A DNA stretch of 64,000 bases from Chryseobacterium sp. JUb7 (GTDB taxonomy: Bacteria > Bacteroidota > Bacteroidia > Flavobacteriales > Weeksellaceae). Where the stretch lies: contig NZ_JANUFF010000006.1 of NCBI RefSeq assembly GCF_024806495.1, forward strand, positions 1-64,000, in the 5' to 3' direction. Position numbers and translations under genes: made by a program. Each line of letters starts with the position of its first letter. The stretch's first letter is position 1. Positions 54,268 through 62,632 of this stretch are shown piece after piece. The notes under the pieces were generated by a model. It was given only the letters and a program-made list of their open reading frames with translations. It ran no database searches and had not been told where the DNA came from.

Positions 54268-55122
54268 GTAAATTGTGCTATTCTAGGTTTAAAATTAGCT
54301 TAAATAATGCTTTAAATTCTCCAGCTTTCTATTACACAAAAGTAAGTAAATCTTTGTGTCTAAAAGCAACTAGCAACAGATCCACGCGAATAATATGAAA
54401 AACAAATCAAGGAAAAGTTAAAGACCGCAAAATTTTACAGCAGTGCATTTCCTACTCTGTTTGAAAAAATCTATTCAGTCCACTTAACGCTATTCCCAAA
54501 ATGCCTTATGCATAACATTATTATGGCGTGTGCTTTATGGCACCGGGCTTTCCGTTACAAGTCCTCGTTCCTGTGGGCTTTCCACTTCAATCACTCACGC
54601 AAAAGATATCATTTCAAAATCCATAATTCAAAACATCACTATCATTGCCAGCCCACAAAAGCAAAAGCACATTGACGTCATGCCCGTTCCTTCATTGTAA
54701 AAGAGCTTTCTGCTTTCCTGATATAGACAATTGAAAGCCGCACTCCTAAGCTCGTCCGACTTGTACGCAGCTTCCAATTACCTATGAATAATACTTTTTT
54801 AACACGACTGAAATTTCAGGAAAATAAGATTTGTTTAATCAGTTTTTATCAAAAGAACAGTCGAAAAAGGGAAGTAAAAATACGTCGGCCAGCCACCGAC
54901 ACCACCCTGCAAGAGAAATAACGAATGAACGGTCTACGCCCCAGAGGGTCCCCCCCATTAAATCATCATTTCTCTTGACTTTGCACCATTTGACCGGCGT
55001 ATACATTGACTTTCTTTTTTTTCCTGTTTTTTCTTTTGAAAAAAATGATTCGGGGCCGAGCCTCAGCAGGACAGGAAAAGGGGGAAGCGTAACAGGATTG
55101 TATAACTTAAAAACAGACGATT
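54268..55122. other. Long non-coding leader before ssb
   Basis: This 855-bp stretch has no convincing gene; the frame that covers its right end overlaps ssb and has no recognisable sequence. It holds two GGGCTTTCC copies, a C7 tract at 54,950-54,956, T runs near 55,015 and a GGGGCC-type palindromic segment near 55,052. Base composition rises toward the ssb side. It may hold the promoter of the ssb/PRTRC region. Confidence 0.5.
54545..54583. repeat. Direct repeat GGGCTTTCC, two copies
   Basis: GGGCTTTCC occurs at 54,545-54,553 and 54,575-54,583, three helical turns apart (30 bp). It could be a protein-binding site in the non-coding leader. Two copies are too few to call iterons. Confidence 0.4.
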
Positions 55123-55530
55123 ATGAACATCATCGGAAGACTGACAAAAAATGCAGAAGTCAGCAAAACACCAAACGGAAAAGAAGTTGTCAACTTCTCC
55201 ATCGCAGTGAATGACAGCTACAAAAACAAAGCAGGACAGCGAATCGAACAGACCGAATTTGTGGACTGCTCCTATTGGCTCACTCCTAAAGCAGTGACAT
55301 TCCTTGTCAAAGGGCTATTGGTTGAACTATCGGGCAGAATCAGCGCAAGGGCATGGCTGTCAAGTGACGGAACAGCAAAAGCAGGGCTCAATTTCCATAC
55401 CTCAGCTATCAAGCCTTTAGGGAAACCCGCAAAGCAGGAAAACGGACAAAGCACACAAGGAAGTGCAGGAAAACAGAACGCAAACAACGCAATACAGGCA
55501 GGCTCGGATGATGACGATTTACCTTTCTAA
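55123..55530 (+). CDS. ssb: Single-stranded DNA-binding protein (element copy)
   Basis: The 135-residue protein has the OB-fold pattern NIIGRLTKNAEVSKTPNGKEVVNFSIAVND, the VDCSYWLTPKAVTFLVKGLLVELSGRI segment, a Gly/Gln/Asn-rich linker and the acidic tail DDDDLPF, which recruits partner proteins. It is a mobile-element SSB, shorter than chromosomal copies. It heads the rightward set of backbone genes. It likely protects single strands during transfer or replication. Confidence 0.93.
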   Translation: MNIIGRLTKNAEVSKTPNGKEVVNFSIAVNDSYKNKAGQRIEQTEFVDCSYWLTPKAVTFLVKGLLVELSGRISARAWLSSDGTAKAGLNFHTSAIKPLGKPAKQENGQSTQGSAGKQNANNAIQAGSDDDDLPF

Positions 55531-55588
55531 TCGTCCGATTCAATCTCACAGATTCATCAATAAACAGAACACCTTAAAATCAGAAATC

Positions 55589-56662
55589 ATGGCACATAAT
55601 CTAAATTACAACAACAGAACAGGCAGATATTCATTTTTCTCAGTAAAGGAAAAGGCTTGGCACGGACTAGGACAGATTGTTCAGGACTACCCTACAAGTG
55701 CCGAAGCAATACGGCACGCAGGTCTGGACTACGAAGTAGAAAAAAGTCCACTATTTACAAAAGGTTCGGGCATCGTTCAGATTGCAGACGGTATCGTCAT
55801 TCAGGACACGGAAATCGAGGTTCCCAATTATTTCGCAAACATCCGCACGGACAACAATACCGTACTCGGTGTGGTGGGTAAAGACTACCATATCGTACAG
55901 AATAAAGATGCCTTTACCTTTTTTGATTCTATCGTAGGCGGTGAAAGTGGCATCCTCTATGAAACCGCAGGGGCATTGGGGCAGGGAGAACGCATATTTA
56001 TCACTGCAAAACTCCCTAACTACATCCGTATCGGTAATTCCGATGATGTGATTGAAAAATATATCTTCCTGACGACCTCCCATGACGGAAGCGGAAGCAT
56101 CACGGCAGCATTTACCCCTATCCGAATCGTATGTCAGAACACCCTGAACGCTTCTTTGCGCAACATGAGCAACGTTGTACGCATCAAACATACCGCAGGA
56201 GCCAAACAGCGCCTGAACGATGCCCACAAAGTAATGGGATTGGCAAACACACTGACCATGCAGATGGACGGCATTTTCAACAATTGGGCAAAGGTCAAAG
56301 TAAAGGACAGTGAAATCCGCAAGCTGATTCAGCTCGCCCTATGTCCGAACAAAGAAACATTTGACCTGCTGAAAAAAGGGGCGGATGATGAATTGTCAAC
56401 GATGTTCAAAAACACGGTAGATGATGCATTCGCATACGCCATGATTAACGATACCCAATTGATGGAAACGACAAAAGGGACATTGTTTGGCGCTTACAAT
56501 GCCGTGACCGGGTACTTTCAGAATGTACGAAACTACAAAAATCCCGAAGCAAAACTACAGAGCATCGTTCTGGGCGGTACTGCACAGCTCAAAACCCAAA
56601 AGGCATTTGAACTATGCACCTCATTTGAGAAAATCGGCGCAGATGTGTTTGAACTGAATTAA
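55589..56662 (+). CDS. DUF932 family protein (phage/plasmid-like)
   Basis: I start at MAHNLNYNNRTG, 357 residues, since the longer frame only overlaps ssb. The protein matches DUF932/TIGR03299: AWHGLGQIVQDYPTSAEA, GKDYHIVQNKDAFTFFDSIVG, FLTTSHDGSGSITAAFTPIRIVCQNTLNASLR, and a C-terminal helical part. Members are common in plasmids, phages and ICEs, but the role is unknown. It follows ssb by 58 bases and is upstream of a stem-loop. Confidence 0.9.
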   Translation: MAHNLNYNNRTGRYSFFSVKEKAWHGLGQIVQDYPTSAEAIRHAGLDYEVEKSPLFTKGSGIVQIADGIVIQDTEIEVPNYFANIRTDNNTVLGVVGKDYHIVQNKDAFTFFDSIVGGESGILYETAGALGQGERIFITAKLPNYIRIGNSDDVIEKYIFLTTSHDGSGSITAAFTPIRIVCQNTLNASLRNMSNVVRIKHTAGAKQRLNDAHKVMGLANTLTMQMDGIFNNWAKVKVKDSEIRKLIQLALCPNKETFDLLKKGADDELSTMFKNTVDDAFAYAMINDTQLMETTKGTLFGAYNAVTGYFQNVRNYKNPEAKLQSIVLGGTAQLKTQKAFELCTSFEKIGADVFELN

Positions 56663-56675
56663 TAAAACTTTTAAA

Positions 56676-56703
56676 GGTGGCAGTCCTGCAAAAGTCTGCC
56701 ACC
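56676..56703. repeat. Stem-loop GGTGGCAG/CTGCCACC
   Basis: An 8-bp perfect stem (56,676-56,683 with 56,696-56,703) with a 12-base loop lies 13 bases after the DUF932 stop. No T run follows, so it may be an attenuator, an RNA processing site or a transcript end stabiliser rather than a full terminator. Confidence 0.6.
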
Positions 56704-56730
56704 TAAAAATTAATCCTAAAAGATGTACAA

Positions 56731-57141
56731 ATGAAAACACTAAATCAAATGGATAACCTAGATAGAGCCTATCTACTTGCCAACCTTTTTCCCGATGAAC
56801 TAAAAAATCTGACGGATTTTATCAAAAAAGAAGCAGATTTCTGCCAAGATAACAAGGTGCAGATTTTAAAGGATTGGACAGAAAAGCATATTACTGCCGA
56901 ACTATGGTACAACCTAATAGCCTTTTTTGAGCGTAGATACAAAAAGAATGGCACAAAACTGTACAGGAATAAAAAAACATTCAGGGACCAACTTTTTGAC
57001 GGTTACGATGCGCTGTTCAGTATCAATGCCCTTATCAAATTTACAGCAGAGCCACAGTGTTCTAAAAAGCTAAAATATGCGATTTACTTGCTGTTTGGAG
57101 ACAATTTACTCGTAACGTTAGACCTAAAATCCGAGCCATGA
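56731..57141 (+). CDS. Unknown small backbone protein 1
   Basis: The 136-residue protein is helical and charged (LYLANLFPDEL-like start, FIKKEADFCQDNK, FFERRYKKNGTKLYRNKKTFRDQLFDGYDALFSINALI). No family is recognised. It overlaps the next gene by 4 bases (ATGA). It starts the run of co-oriented genes that leads into the PRTRC cassette, so it may belong to the same function. Confidence 0.7.
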   Translation: MKTLNQMDNLDRAYLLANLFPDELKNLTDFIKKEADFCQDNKVQILKDWTEKHITAELWYNLIAFFERRYKKNGTKLYRNKKTFRDQLFDGYDALFSINALIKFTAEPQCSKKLKYAIYLLFGDNLLVTLDLKSEP

Positions 57142-57584
57142 AACCAACAGCAAAAATAACGGAGTTTATGTTTCTAAAGGTCTACAGTGAGATAGGACGC
57201 AACAATTTTGAAATTGCTATCATCAACCTTTCCAAAGACTGGCTCAATGGAACGAAAGAAACAATGGAACTAGTGGAAATGCTTGGAATCAACCCTATTA
57301 TGGGCTATATCGCAAAAAAAGAACATACTGTTCGGTTTCTCGTTCATGAGTCTACGCATATGCCTTTTTATGAACAGTGGTTCGGTGAAAATGAACTCAC
57401 TTTTGTTGAAGCAGATGCGCAGGAAATAGAATGGTTATGCAATGAAAATGGATTTGTAAAAAGCGATGTATTACTCGTCCATTCTAACGGAATGGCTCGT
57501 TATCAAGCATTCGAAGACATCCGTCTCAGGACATCTGAGTTCGACCTGAAATTGATTCAGGAAATATTAACCCATCAAAATTAA
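57138..57584 (+). CDS. Unknown small backbone protein 2
   Basis: The 148-residue protein has MFLKVYSEIGRNNFEIAIINLSKDWLNG, a mid-part with strand FLVHESTHMPFYEQWFGENELTF and LLVHSNGMARYQAF near the end. No named family is evident. It overlaps the preceding gene by 4 bases and the following ATG by 1 base, so translation is coupled. No signal or membrane segment is seen. Confidence 0.7.
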   Translation: MKPTAKITEFMFLKVYSEIGRNNFEIAIINLSKDWLNGTKETMELVEMLGINPIMGYIAKKEHTVRFLVHESTHMPFYEQWFGENELTFVEADAQEIEWLCNENGFVKSDVLLVHSNGMARYQAFEDIRLRTSEFDLKLIQEILTHQN

Positions 57585-57946
57585 TGATTATGACACGTTC
57601 AAATCTTCATATCACATTAAGCAACGGCGAAGAAATTATATGTGTTGCCGACAGCACGAGTGCCCCCGAACAGGGTTATATCGTAGAGGAAATTCTTACG
57701 CCCTTACTCGCATTAAGCAATAGCAAAAGAGAACTTTCTTTAATCAAAAAGCACTGCACAATGGACGAGAGACGGGCAAATGCGTCTTACCGCTATTACA
57801 TCAACCTCAAAACCAAAACAGTTAACCTGTTCGAGGAAAATTATAACTACCGTACAGACCGATTTAAAAAAGGCAAGGATTTAACAGAACGCTACACAAG
57901 CTACTTAGAAACCTTAAATAATGGAAACCATGAAAAAGGAAATTGA
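57584..57946 (+). CDS. Unknown small backbone protein 3
   Basis: The 120-residue protein has NLHITLSNGEEIICVADSTSAPEQG, a strand-rich start, and an Arg/Tyr/Asn-rich second half (RRANASYRYYINLKTK, ENYNYRTDRFKKG). No family recognised. Translation could also start at the second Met (residue 3). It overlaps the next gene by 26 bases. Confidence 0.65.
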   Translation: MIMTRSNLHITLSNGEEIICVADSTSAPEQGYIVEEILTPLLALSNSKRELSLIKKHCTMDERRANASYRYYINLKTKTVNLFEENYNYRTDRFKKGKDLTERYTSYLETLNNGNHEKGN

Positions 57947-58139
57947 AACAGCGTTTCAGGCGCTCGCCATTATCGCTGAAATGGTAACGAAATTCGGACA
58001 GCTCTACGTCCTCAATATATCATCCGAAGATTGGGAGCAACTACAGTATGTCAGGGACGGGCTTGAAAAGGTCATTCACGATAATGGCTACCGAATGAAC
58101 TACGATAAAAATATTAAGCAGAACATTATTAAAAGATAA
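57921..58139 (+). CDS. Unknown small backbone protein 4
   Basis: The 72-residue protein (69 if read from the fourth codon, MKKEIETAF) is helical with one hydrophobic-amphipathic middle (AIIAEMVTKFGQLYVLNIS). It lies 2 bases before the next gene. No family is recognised. Confidence 0.6.
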   Translation: METMKKEIETAFQALAIIAEMVTKFGQLYVLNISSEDWEQLQYVRDGLEKVIHDNGYRMNYDKNIKQNIIKR

Positions 58140-58141
58140 CT

Positions 58142-58510
58142 ATGGATACTTTGGCAAAATACAAGTTCGCAGATTGGTTATTCAACAGGTTTGTCGAAAA
58201 ATATAAAAATCAAAATGTCGTGGAAGCGTTCATTTTCTTGGACATCCTTTCACGCTATCAGCTATTTGCACAGGAAATACGCAAACTTTCTGACCAACGA
58301 AGACATATCAAAGAACTGCACAGAACCATCACTAAGGCACTGAAAGAAGGAACAGTGCACAGACTTCACCTTGCAGGCGAAGAAGGAACAGCAGAATTTA
58401 ATAGGGTAATGGCAGAATATGAAGCACAATTAAGGGAAATCGGTCTATCCGAATCATACATCACTGACCGCGTAAGCGACAAAAAAATGAATTATTATGG
58501 AAGCAACTAA
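58142..58510 (+). CDS. Unknown small backbone protein 5
   Basis: The 122-residue protein is mostly helical (FNRFVEKYKNQNVVEAFIFLDILSRYQLFAQEI, then basic KELHRTITKALKEGT and acidic segments). No family recognised. It overlaps the PRTRC E gene by 14 bases and immediately precedes it, so it is likely part of the same operon. Confidence 0.65.
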   Translation: MDTLAKYKFADWLFNRFVEKYKNQNVVEAFIFLDILSRYQLFAQEIRKLSDQRRHIKELHRTITKALKEGTVHRLHLAGEEGTAEFNRVMAEYEAQLREIGLSESYITDRVSDKKMNYYGSN

Positions 58511-59060
58511 TTTTTTCAGACAGATTGCTAAAATGGAAATGAACAGCAAATTAATGCTAACCATTACCAAAGCAACAGAAAATATAATTATCGTTTCGAT
58601 ATTGATCGAAAATGACAGTTGTGGGGACAAGGCTAAAAACCTGATTCCTCCCTTTAACCTAAAAGGTACGCCCGAAGAACTTGACGAGGGATTTTTTACC
58701 CACATCAAAAAACCTGTAGAGACTGCATCTGGTTTGCTGTCCAATATGGAACATTTTATGAAACAGGTAGAACTTGCTCAGGCGAATTCTGCGATGGAAA
58801 AACAAAACTCCAATAAGGAACAAAAGGAAAAAGACAACAGAAACAAGAAATATAACGAAGCCATGCTAAAAGCGGATGCCTTTGAAAAGGAAGGAAAATA
58901 CAAAGATGCTTGGACGGCACTCCCTAAAGTCGGGGATTATCCTGAACATTCCGAAGTTATCAAAAAGAAACAGGAAATCTACGAAAGACAGTTTGCCCCT
59001 AGCCTATTTTCAGATACAGTAAAAGAAACAGTCGAAATCACTCACGAGAATAACCCTTAA
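58497..59060 (+). CDS. PRTRC system protein E
   Basis: The 187-residue protein matches PRTRC E by its N-terminal FFRQIAKMEMNSKLMLTITKATENIIIVSILIENDSCGDKA, PPFNLKGTPEELDEGFF, and a charged C-terminal part (KEQKEKDNRNKKYNEAML, then LPKVGDYPEHSEVIKKKQEIY). The PRTRC (ParB-related, ThiF-related cassette) is found on plasmids and ICEs, and its function is unknown. The next gene begins 10 bases later. Confidence 0.85.
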   Translation: MEATNFFRQIAKMEMNSKLMLTITKATENIIIVSILIENDSCGDKAKNLIPPFNLKGTPEELDEGFFTHIKKPVETASGLLSNMEHFMKQVELAQANSAMEKQNSNKEQKEKDNRNKKYNEAMLKADAFEKEGKYKDAWTALPKVGDYPEHSEVIKKKQEIYERQFAPSLFSDTVKETVEITHENNP

Positions 59061-59070
59061 AATCAATAGT

Positions 59071-59289
59071 ATGTTAGTAGCAACAGCACTTCCAAGAGTA
59101 TTCGTACTCAAAGAGAAAGAACAGGAAATCAGGCTTGACGACCCTGAGCCAAAATGGAGCGTACAGGCAGTCCTTAATTTTTATTCAAATAACTATCCTG
59201 TACTCACCACTGCGAAAATTTCACGTCCCACGATTGCGGATGATACGATTTTCTATCGTTTTGAGACGGTCATCGGAACTAAAGGTTAA
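59071..59289 (+). CDS. PRTRC system protein C
   Basis: The 72-residue protein shows LDDPEPKWSVQAVLNFYSNNYPVLTTAKI and ends FYRFETVIGTKG, the typical ending of PRTRC C. It is small and soluble. It lies between PRTRC E and the F-like gene, with 10- and 16-base gaps. Confidence 0.87.
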   Translation: MLVATALPRVFVLKEKEQEIRLDDPEPKWSVQAVLNFYSNNYPVLTTAKISRPTIADDTIFYRFETVIGTKG

Positions 59290-59305
59290 CTAAAAAATCA
59301 AACAC

Positions 59306-60454
59306 ATGAATTATGCAAACACAATATCCCGAAACGGTAAAGTTACCAAGAAAAGAAAACCAAGCGCAACTGCACCGACAGTTGGAGCAGTTCGAACGGT
59401 GGATGAGAAAACCAAAGGATGCAGGGGAAATACAAAAGGACAAACAGAAGTCCGTACCACCTGCGATGTTGCCAATGCCTTTTTAGGAATGCGCTTTCCT
59501 CCACGATTGCAGGAAACCGAAACTATACAGGACTGTGATAGATTAAAAATGGACAGGGATTTTAAAAAATCCCTGTCTCTAATCGCTAAAAAATTTAATC
59601 TTTCTTTACAGGATTGTGAAAATATCCCTTTTCCGTATAACATTGCTGAATCAATGGCAGACCTTAAAAAACAGCTTAAAATTACGGAGACGGATTGGAA
59701 AGAAGTCCGATTGATACATCATAATAACAGCACCTACTTCGCAAAGGAAGACAGATACGATACAGGAATGACTTTATACTATATCCCTGTGATTCCACTT
59801 TATGGTATCCTGCACAATTCAGAAACTGAACAGGCTAGTAAGCTTTTACTTTCTGTATGTGCCTACATCTATCAGGTTCTCGGTGTACCCTACTACAGAA
59901 CTGATGATTGCTATCTGTACTCTATGTATGAAATACATGAAAATTGGATGTACGATGACGGTGCGGAGGAAGAGTTTATAGCCGACTTCAATGATGCTAA
60001 ACACATCGGTGATTTTATCAAAAAAATAATCAGTGACCCGATAAACCTGCACAGTTACACAAACCGTTTAAAAACATTTGTCGCAAAAACCGATTTTGAT
60101 AAAAAATGCCTGACTGTAGCAAAGTCTTTTTATAAGATTTTTAGCGCCTATCCTAATGTTCGAATCAATAGAAAATTCTATCCCTTGCGTTTCAGGGAAA
60201 GAATAGAAATTGATGAGCCTGCAATTTCATTGGATAACTATGTTTCATTTTGCGCTTCGATTCACGGTAGTTTATTTGAATCGCTCTGCCAGTCCGTTAA
60301 CGATGATTTACAGGAATACTGCGAAATAGACGAGCCTACACGCTTTATCCCCTACGACAACAGGAGAATAAAAGAAAACAATTTTGATTTTGAAAGCAAG
60401 GTTTTTAATGCCATTGATAACCTTATTCAAATTTGGCAGGAACATCAACTCTAA
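59306..60454 (+). CDS. Probable PRTRC F-like protein
   Basis: The 382-residue protein has a basic disordered N-terminus (about 1-45), then a helical body. Stretches such as YFAKEDRYDTGMTLYYIPVIPLYGIL and LCAYIYQVLGVP-like CAYIYQVLGVPYYRTDDC recall a long PRTRC protein. Position between C and B fits an F-like role, but I cannot confirm the family. No catalytic motif is seen. Confidence 0.6.
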   Translation: MNYANTISRNGKVTKKRKPSATAPTVGAVRTVDEKTKGCRGNTKGQTEVRTTCDVANAFLGMRFPPRLQETETIQDCDRLKMDRDFKKSLSLIAKKFNLSLQDCENIPFPYNIAESMADLKKQLKITETDWKEVRLIHHNNSTYFAKEDRYDTGMTLYYIPVIPLYGILHNSETEQASKLLLSVCAYIYQVLGVPYYRTDDCYLYSMYEIHENWMYDDGAEEEFIADFNDAKHIGDFIKKIISDPINLHSYTNRLKTFVAKTDFDKKCLTVAKSFYKIFSAYPNVRINRKFYPLRFRERIEIDEPAISLDNYVSFCASIHGSLFESLCQSVNDDLQEYCEIDEPTRFIPYDNRRIKENNFDFESKVFNAIDNLIQIWQEHQL

Positions 60455-60466
60455 AATTTAGAAATC

Positions 60467-61177
60467 ATGGAAGATATTACAAACAGCTTTGGAACCTATT
60501 TTTACCCCTCAAGCGCATTGGTCTTTTATCAAAGCAACGGTGGCTTAAATGATACTTATGTCGAACACTTTGATATGCACAGTGATGGAGCGCCCGTTAA
60601 TCCCCACCCCCTCACAATAGGTGAAGCAAAAAGGTTGGCGACAGCCCTAAATATTGATGAAGACAGTCTCACTCAGCTAAAATCAGATGGCATTTTACCC
60701 AATAACCTATTGTCATTTGACGCAAAATCCGCAACCATAATCTGGTATAGCAAATCTCAAAAAAGAGAACTTCTATTTTCTGAGGGGCTTGGAATAAAAT
60801 CAGGAATGGCACAAACCCCGCCTTTGGTCTGGATGGCAGACCGAGAATCACTCCATGTCTATGCATTAGCCATCAATAGAAAACCAACAGCAAACACCGC
60901 CCTGCATTATGCGCCTTTTTTCAATGTATATGAAAGTGGTGAGGTCTGTATGGGAACAGTGGACATAAAAGCAACCGAAACAGGTTCCATAAAAGAGCTG
61001 ATGACCTTATGGGAAAACTATTTTTTTAATAGCTATTTCTCCCACCTGATGGCTGACCATAATCCTGTTGACGGAAACTGCGTACTGCTGTGGGAAAGCT
61101 TAATCGGAACTGATACCATGTTCCCAACTGATAGACTTATCAAAAGCAATCAAAAACTTAAAGATATATTACGATGA
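60467..61177 (+). CDS. PRTRC system protein B
   Basis: The 236-residue protein has PSSALVFYQSNGGLNDTYVEHFDM, LTIGEAKRLATAL, ATIIWYSKSQKRELLFSEGLGIKSG and TPPLVWMADRESLHVYAL, all as in PRTRC B. Near the end is YFFNSYFSHLM. The gene overlaps the ThiF gene by 4 bases (ATGA). Function unknown. Confidence 0.88.
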   Translation: MEDITNSFGTYFYPSSALVFYQSNGGLNDTYVEHFDMHSDGAPVNPHPLTIGEAKRLATALNIDEDSLTQLKSDGILPNNLLSFDAKSATIIWYSKSQKRELLFSEGLGIKSGMAQTPPLVWMADRESLHVYALAINRKPTANTALHYAPFFNVYESGEVCMGTVDIKATETGSIKELMTLWENYFFNSYFSHLMADHNPVDGNCVLLWESLIGTDTMFPTDRLIKSNQKLKDILR

Positions 61178-61986
61178 GAACGCCAAAAACAAATGTCCAC
61201 TTTTTGGACAATTATCTGCTAAGCCCAACAAACCCCATCCGTGTCAACGTAATCGGTGCAGGTGGAACAGGTTCAAAATTTATGACTGCGCTGATGGAAA
61301 TCAACCACAGTTTATTGGAACTTAACCACCCAGGATTGGAGGTACATCTTTGGGATAACGATATGATAACCTCGGCAAACGTAGGTCGCCAAAGATTTGC
61401 AGAATCAGAAAAGGGACTTTATAAATCTCAGGCAATTATCAATAGGCTGAACCGTTGGTCGGGTACAAACTGGAAAGCCAAAACAGAAAAATTCCAAAGG
61501 GATGAAAAAGGAGAAATACCGCTCCATGCAGGTGCATCAATTTATGTATCCTGTGTCGATACCGTGGGTTCAAGATTTACGATTGCAGAAATATTACAGG
61601 AACTAAACAGCAAATACGCAAACCACAGGGATAAAGGAAGGTATTGGTTAGACCTTGGGAACACCAAATACACAGGTCAGGCAATACTGTCAACCATTGG
61701 AAAAATAGAGCAGCCCACATCAAAGAAATTCAAAACCTTTGATTCGCTTCCCTCCATTATTGTTGAATACGGTGATGCAATGCTCAGTTCTGAAAAAGAG
61801 GATAACACACCAAGCTGCTCGCTGGCTGAAGCTCTTTTAAAACAGGACCTTTTTATCAACAGCACCATTGCACAAATGGGAGCTTCCCTCCTTTGGAATA
61901 TGTTTAAAACGGGAATGACAGAAAATAGAGGCTTCTTTTTAAATCTAAAGAATTTCAGAACTCAACCTATTTGCGTTGGCAGTTGA
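61174..61986 (+). CDS. PRTRC system ThiF-family protein
   Basis: The 270-residue protein has a nucleotide-binding VNVIGAGGTGSKF (about 25-37), HLWDNDMITSANVGRQRF with the E1-type Asp and Arg, and YVSCVDTVGSR, matching the E1/ThiF adenylation fold. Such enzymes activate a C-terminal glycine of ubiquitin-like or ThiS-like proteins. PRTRC C ends in GTKG, so it might be a small substrate, though this is unproven. It is the last gene of the cassette. Confidence 0.92.
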   Translation: MRTPKTNVHFLDNYLLSPTNPIRVNVIGAGGTGSKFMTALMEINHSLLELNHPGLEVHLWDNDMITSANVGRQRFAESEKGLYKSQAIINRLNRWSGTNWKAKTEKFQRDEKGEIPLHAGASIYVSCVDTVGSRFTIAEILQELNSKYANHRDKGRYWLDLGNTKYTGQAILSTIGKIEQPTSKKFKTFDSLPSIIVEYGDAMLSSEKEDNTPSCSLAEALLKQDLFINSTIAQMGASLLWNMFKTGMTENRGFFLNLKNFRTQPICVGS

Positions 61987-61998
61987 AAAACTGCCGGC

Positions 61999-62040
61999 GC
62001 CAAAATTCGGCTCCTCCTATGGTCGGAACCGAATTTTGGC
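61999..62040. repeat. Inverted repeat GCCAAAATTCGG
   Basis: A 12-bp perfect stem (61,999-62,010 with 62,029-62,040) plus partial pairing of the inner bases forms a long hairpin 12 bases after the ThiF stop. No T run follows at once, so it is either an imperfect terminator or a recognition site. Confidence 0.75.
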
Positions 62041-62564
62041 AGAAAAGCGGTGCAACCAGTTTTAAAAATAGCACCCGCGGAGCCATTCCATTTTAAAAAC
62101 CGCTTGCGGCTCGTTCATTATTTTGGTTTGTTTTCTTCTAACAACTAAATTCTGTTTATCAATTTATATTTTTTTCTAATTCTTTTATCAAAAGCCATTC
62201 CCACAAATTTGCCATGATTTTTAAAAAAAATCTATTTATAAAAGGGACTATTTTTAAAGTTTATAAACAATAAAAGCACCGACGGGTACTTTTTAAATTT
62301 CATTTAATGCTATGATTTTATATTTATCCAGCCTTCAAAAAATAAATTCTTAGGTATATTTTAGGCATTAATTTTATTTTAAAGTTTTCAGAAAAAAGCT
62401 GTATCGGTTGAATACTAATCTTTTATAGAGATAATCAAAGAAGTCAGGTAACGATTTGGTAACGGTGCTTATTGCTTTGCTTTTCAATGTGTTTCCGCTA
62501 GCTCACAACAAATATAAATAATTTTAAGTGTTATTTCACAATATCTAAATTCTAATTGCTTTAA

Positions 62565-62594
62565 CAACGTCAGCTTGTTTACGAACTGACGTTG
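62565..62594. repeat. Inverted repeat CAACGTCAG
   Basis: A 9-bp perfect stem (62,565-62,573 with 62,586-62,594) with a 12-base loop lies 38 bases beyond the stop of the leftward GIY-YIG gene. It may be its terminator, although the following T run is weak. Confidence 0.6.
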
Positions 62595-62632
62595 CATAAT
62601 TAATAGAAAGCACTGTTCTTATTTTTTTACTT

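Larger units (their letters stand above)
61987..62632. other. Non-coding region after the PRTRC cassette
   Basis: This 646-bp gap has two clear inverted repeats (61,999-62,040 and 62,565-62,594), a GC-rich left end with GGCGCC, CGCGG and GCTTGCGGC, and an AT-rich middle. It contains no gene. It could carry the end of the cassette transcript or a site for transfer or replication. Confidence 0.55.

Noticed and set aside
54831..55214. 127-codon frame on the plus strand overlapping the start of ssb
   Set aside because: It overlaps a well-supported ssb start and shows no family features; the part left of ssb is more likely leader sequence.
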